In this document: in pieces, positions 39,901-45,900 of the stretch
How the letters are laid out: each line of letters begins with the position of its first letter
Numbering within the stretch: position 1 is the first letter of the stretch
NCBI GenBank assembly: GCA_012934845.2
Contig: WNNJ02002961.1
Span: 1 to 64,000, forward strand
Direction of reading: 5' to 3'
From: Pomphorhynchus laevis
Lineage: Eukaryota > Acanthocephala > Palaeacanthocephala > Echinorhynchida > Pomphorhynchidae
Length of the DNA: 64,000 nucleotides
Translations under genes and position numbers: made by a program
The notes under the pieces: generated by a model
Seen by the model: only the letters and a program-made list of their open reading frames with translations
Told to the model about the DNA's origin: nothing
The model's database searches: none

Positions 39901-42900
39901 ATATTTTATCTGATTTGCAAAGGAAATCTTAAAATTTAGAACTTATTAAAATTGTGAATACTCGAAATTACTCCTGCATATATTGAAAAGCATGGATCTT
40001 TACGCATGAAAACTGACCGACTGTATTCTATTTCTATACTGGTGCACATTGAAAATAGCACAGTGTACTCTAAATATAACGTAATGACAGATCGACACTG
40101 TTTCGTGTTATAAATTGGCATATTATAGCTATATATAGAGTGATTTGACAAGAATATTTAAAGGCGAGAAAATATCCGAGAAAATATTATCATATCGGAA
40201 ATAATCAAGTAGTAGTTGACAATTGTTTCCAGTAAATTTTATATGAAAAATATTGCCTTTAAAACATGATTGTGCCTTGATTTGAGAATAATATTAAAGA
40301 AAACATATATATATTAGATTATATTAACAGAGATGAAAATTATTTTAATTTATAATATATTATCTTACATAATTATATGTTACATTGAATTAATATAATA
40401 ATATAAGTTAATATAATAATATTTCGCAAATGTGTCAAGAGTTTATCTATTTTTAAATTCATTTTATTTGCTAATTAAAACTTTCGTGACTTTCAACTTG
40501 AAGTTATTTTAGTAACTTCAAGTTGAAATTTTAACTATTTTATTTAAGGAAATTCTGCAAATTTCAATTTTAGAAAATTCTATATAAAGGGCAATAAAAT
40601 TATAGGTAGTTTTAATGAGATATCATTTAATGGTAATAATTATGTTATCTACTATGTTGACTAAAATAGATAAAATATTCGAAAACTCAATCTTTTTGTC
40701 TTCGCACACTAGACCGTAATTGCAATTTATGTGAAAATTCAGATTTTTAAAACTAACTAGCATCATCTACAATGGTAATCGAATAGATAATATTTTTCTG
40801 ATTTGATATAATTCGCTGAAGATTTTATTATTTAGTAACTAAAATTTCGATTTCAGAAATTTCAATCCAGGCCATACGTATATGTTCTCATTATAAACTA
40901 ACCATAAAGTTTGATAACAATAATATATGTTAATTAATAATTCATAATTAATAGTTTATGCTCGTAACGAACATAAGTTATTATTAATATTCTTTTAAAA
41001 ACATAAATTAGTGATTAACTACTAAGCTACAACCATATTGGACGGAAACAAACAATTTAAGTCGGTTAACAATTTAAAGAAGTAAACAATTATCGTTTTT
41101 AGCCAACTAGACAAGATGATATTTGGAATGTTTATGCTTGCTTCTGCGTTTGTGATATCTGGAATTTTGCAGTTTTTCATATCGGTAAATAAATTGTTTA
41201 TTAAAAGCCTTCGTAGTGGGAATGTATCTTTCTGATTTGTTAGAAGAACGCTGGCGTTTACTTTGAGCGTGTTTGATTTATTATTATACTTTAAGCTATT
41301 TAGATATTAATAGTAAATATAATATTGCTCTGTGAAAATGAATTTACGGTTTTCTTGTGTTATAAACATAAAGAAAACCTACTATATTATTATTTATAAA
41401 AATTAAATATTTAAATATTTTTAATATCTAATTAAATAAGAAATCTCTTCTATTTGAAATTGTGTGATCACTTTTTCATTACGAAGCCGCAAATTGGACG
41501 TCAGGAAAATAATTAATGACGTAGTTTGTGTGATTAGTCATTGGGTATAAACTTGATACCAATTTTTAAAAACAAATACTTAGTACAATAGACGTGCGTT
41601 TATCCAAGTCCGTGCAGTCAAGCACTAACTCTCTTATCAAACAGGCAACATCATAAGACCAGCAAGCTGATCAGCTAAAGTCTGTTTTTATTTCCTTTTG
41701 CCAAATGAAGAGAATCGATTGAATATCTTTTGGACAGAGTGCAGTAAATTTAATATTACATCTTATGGTAGCGGTTAAAGTTTAAGCTGGGATAACGAAA
41801 TTGTGCAGTTCTGTCTTGTGACTAGAATTAAAGGTTTTATTTGCTTAAAATAATAAGTGGCCGTCTTTATCCACTAAATTTCTTAGAATAGGCGTAAGAA
41901 GATATTAATCACGACACCGACCAATTTAGCATCGATTAAATATTAGATTAATTAAGAAATTTCTTAAAGGCCTTAGTAGTTAGTATGTATCTTTCTGATT
42001 CGTCTAAGATCTAGAAGAACGCAGGCGTTTACTATAAGCGTGTTTGATTTATTATTATACTTTAAGCTATTTAGATATTAAGATTAAATATAATATTCCT
42101 GCCTGAAAATGAATTTACGGTTTTCTTGTGTTATAAACATAAAGAAAACCTACTATATTATTATTTATAAAAATTAAATATTTAAATATTTTTAATATCT
42201 AATTAAATAAGAAATCTCTTATATTTGAAATAGTGTAATAACTTTTATTCGTGAAGCCGCAAATTGGACTTCAGGAAAAAAATTCACGACATAGTTTGTA
42301 TGATTAGGCATTAGATACAAATATGACACCAATTTGTAAAAACGAATAGTTAGCACAATAGTTTCATATACGACAGGATTCATCGTATTTTGAAGCTATC
42401 GTAATAATTAAATTAGTTTAAGTTAAGAAGTTTAGTTCTAGAAAATTAATTGCCATTTAAATTTAGTCAATAAATAATTTATTTTTTGTGTTTAATTTGC
42501 ATTTCAAGTAAATATCGTTTTGTCAGTAAAACTATCGTTTTCTGATAAAACAATAGTTTTTATGCCAAACTATTTACAATGACATAGAATTAATGTGTAA
42601 TTCATAGTACGGCGAACAGTGAATAAACCTCATTTACTTATAATTGAGGTAATATAAATAATAGGCTGCGTAGTTAACATGTAATACCGTCAATTAGCTT
42701 TAAATTATATGATTATTTGAAATTGAGTTTGTGAGCAAATAGCATGTCATACACGAATATGTTTATATTCGACTTGTTTAAATACATCAAAAGTAATACT
42801 ATGATAGTTAAATATATAAGATTATATTTTAAAGAAAGCATTTAAATGAATAGGATTAATATATTTTCTTTTAATATAAAATACATAATTTATCATAATG

Positions 42901-45900
42901 AATTATAATCATTATATGTTATATTTATTAAATAATATTTTATTACATATTATATCTAATAGTATTATTATTTATTTTTTTCAAATATAATATTAAAATT
43001 ATAAATATATAATAAAGTTGAAAAACCATTTTAATATTTATATAATTTATGTTTATTGCTAAATATTTTAATTAATCATTAAGTATTTATTTCAAGCGTA
43101 TGATCTTCAGTAAGTTTATTTAAAGTTTGCTTTATTAATACATGTATTAAACTGAATATTTTAAAGTAAATTTGTTTAATTGATACATGTATTAAACTGG
43201 TTATTTCTAAAGGATAATCTAAACAAAATATTAATAAATGCATAAATCGTTATTTATATCAGATGATATTTTAAATGAAGTATTTAGATAAATACATTAT
43301 AAAAGATTGATTACTAAGAATATAATGGTGTTCTTTTTAAATATATATAATACAATGTGTATCATATATTATAAATTATAGGCATTATATGTTATATATT
43401 TAAAAAAGAATAACATCTTATGCATAAAATACAGCAAATAAAAATAATGACATAATTTTATAACCATACGAGTTATTACCGAACGCTAAACATTTAACGC
43501 TTAAGATTTTGAACGCTCAACATTTATTATATTTATCATATTGAACATATATATCATATCAACATTTATCATATTGTACATTTATCATATAGAACGCTTA
43601 ACATTTATTACCGAACGCTAAATTAGCATCAAAAATGCTAAATTATTGTATCCGATATTGGTTTAATAAAATCGAGATCTAATTGTTCTAATTAGATCTA
43701 CTTTTAATAGGTTTAATCCGGGTTTATGTTTTTATTTTGAAAATAGTACATGTTATTGTGTTGTACTTCTTCTATCGAAATTTATTCAAAATATGTGGTA
43801 TTAACAAATAGAGTTTTAATAACTTCTAGAGTTAAAATAAAAACAACTTAGAATGTTTGAGCTGCAATTACATTATTTTTGTAGAGTTCTGTAACGCAAT
43901 AGCAAAGATATGTAAGTATTTTTGTTTATTAATAAAATTATTAAATTTAATTAATCTGGGCTTTTAAAGAACAATCTAGGGTTTTAGTCAGAACCTAAAG
44001 CCCGCAATAGAAGCGACGCGTTTATTGAAGTATTCACTCTCGTCATTGTAGCTTGAAGATTAAGTAAAGATATGACGGCATATTTTATCAATCATATTTT
44101 ATAACAAACAAGTATTTTTCTCCAATTTTTTAAATTACTTATACATTATTAGCGTTTATATGGATATTAAACTGGATATTTCAAAGTCTAATTTTAACAA
44201 AATATAAATACATAAATCGTCAATAGATTATTTAAAGTAAATTTAAGCTTTAATATGAAGGACTTTAAGGGATAGCAAATAATCCACTTTATATGAACTT
44301 TATATATTTATTTAAATCGTAGGATTAATTTATGAGAAATACTAAGCATTGCATTTGTTTCGCTGATGTAATGGGTGGAGAAACATAGGGTAAAATCCTG
44401 ATAACACATCAGCTCTCACTGAAGACCGTTTATCTTCATTGTGTGTATTTATATCTATTTATTCAATAAAATTGAATAATTTATTCAAATTGTCATAAAA
44501 TTCTTTTAGATACTGAAAGAATTAATTAATACAAATTATTAGCATAATTTGTACTAATTAATTTAATAATGTAACATTTGTAATAATTAATTTAATTTAC
44601 GCGATTAAAATAATCTTCGAAAAAGAATCGCTCTTATTGAAAATACTAATTCATTGTGGAATTGAGGAATCGTATAATTATCGATATAGTGTCTGTTACA
44701 TTTTCTAAAATCAAGAAGAATTGAAATGATACATCATGAGCTAGGATAAATATACAAAATATATAAATATATAAATATTTAAATATATTAAATAAATATA
44801 TTTATATAATAAATATATAAATATATATTGCAGGTGTTGAAAATGTTCACCCGCATAAATTTAATATTATTTGTATTTCCCAAATAATATCTCAATTGTC
44901 AATTATCTTTTCATCGCTAATATCGAATAATAAATAATTTATTATTTAAATTAGCAATAAAATAGAATATTTTAGTAAAATATCATATGACAATTATAAA
45001 ATCGTAAAATAATTTTACTTTTAGAAATCCTTTGATGTACATATTGCTTTTCAATTCTTTCCTTACATTCAACTAACCGCAGCCGAAATTTTATTTTCAA
45101 TTCCTGGTTTGCATTTCGCTTATGCGGAGGTAATTTCCATGATTATATTGTTTTATTTCAGGTTATTGACAGTTTGTTTATCAGTGTTTTATCAGTGATT
45201 AATAGAATGACCAGTAAACATACGATATTAGTATTGAAATATAAAATTTATAGACTTTAAAATGTGTATATAATAAACTAATATTAAACTATATAATCAA
45301 ATTTAATTTTCTAATTATTTAATTTATTATTTAAAAAAAAAGCGCATTTGAATTTAATTAAAACGAATGAAACCAATTTCACAGTTTAAAAAAGGTATTT
45401 TGTTATTTTGTAAATTAGGAATAAATAAGGGAAAATAAATTATTAAGAATTGGATAGTCTATCCCTAATAATTGGAGACAACTATCCACTTTATTCGATA
45501 TAACACTATTATTGTCCACCTTCGATAACACATAAATGCATAAATTTAAAAATTAAAAAAAATAATTTTATAAGAAAGTTTATTCACTTATTCAAAGGAA
45601 TAAACTAAAGCAATAGAATATATTCTAGTATAACATCACAATAAAAGCTGATCACTGTCAACTGCTTACTTTAAAAAATTAGATTAAATGCATTAATCTC
45701 GAAAATATAATTTTTAAGAAACTTATTTTTGCAATTTTTACGCTTTCACAAGCAATGTATCCAAAATTTTTATTCTTTTATTTGTCTTGGAACATTTTCT
45801 ATGATATTAAAATCTATTGAATAATCATATCGTTTCCATAATAATTTTATATTCACATGTTTTATATTTCGAATAATGTAACGATTTATAGTCGAGTAAA

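Noticed and set aside
41185-45024. Hidden exons of an SLC15 extracellular domain
   Set aside because: No open stretch with plausible splice sites was found, and flanking phases join directly. Absence is not proven since this domain is poorly conserved.
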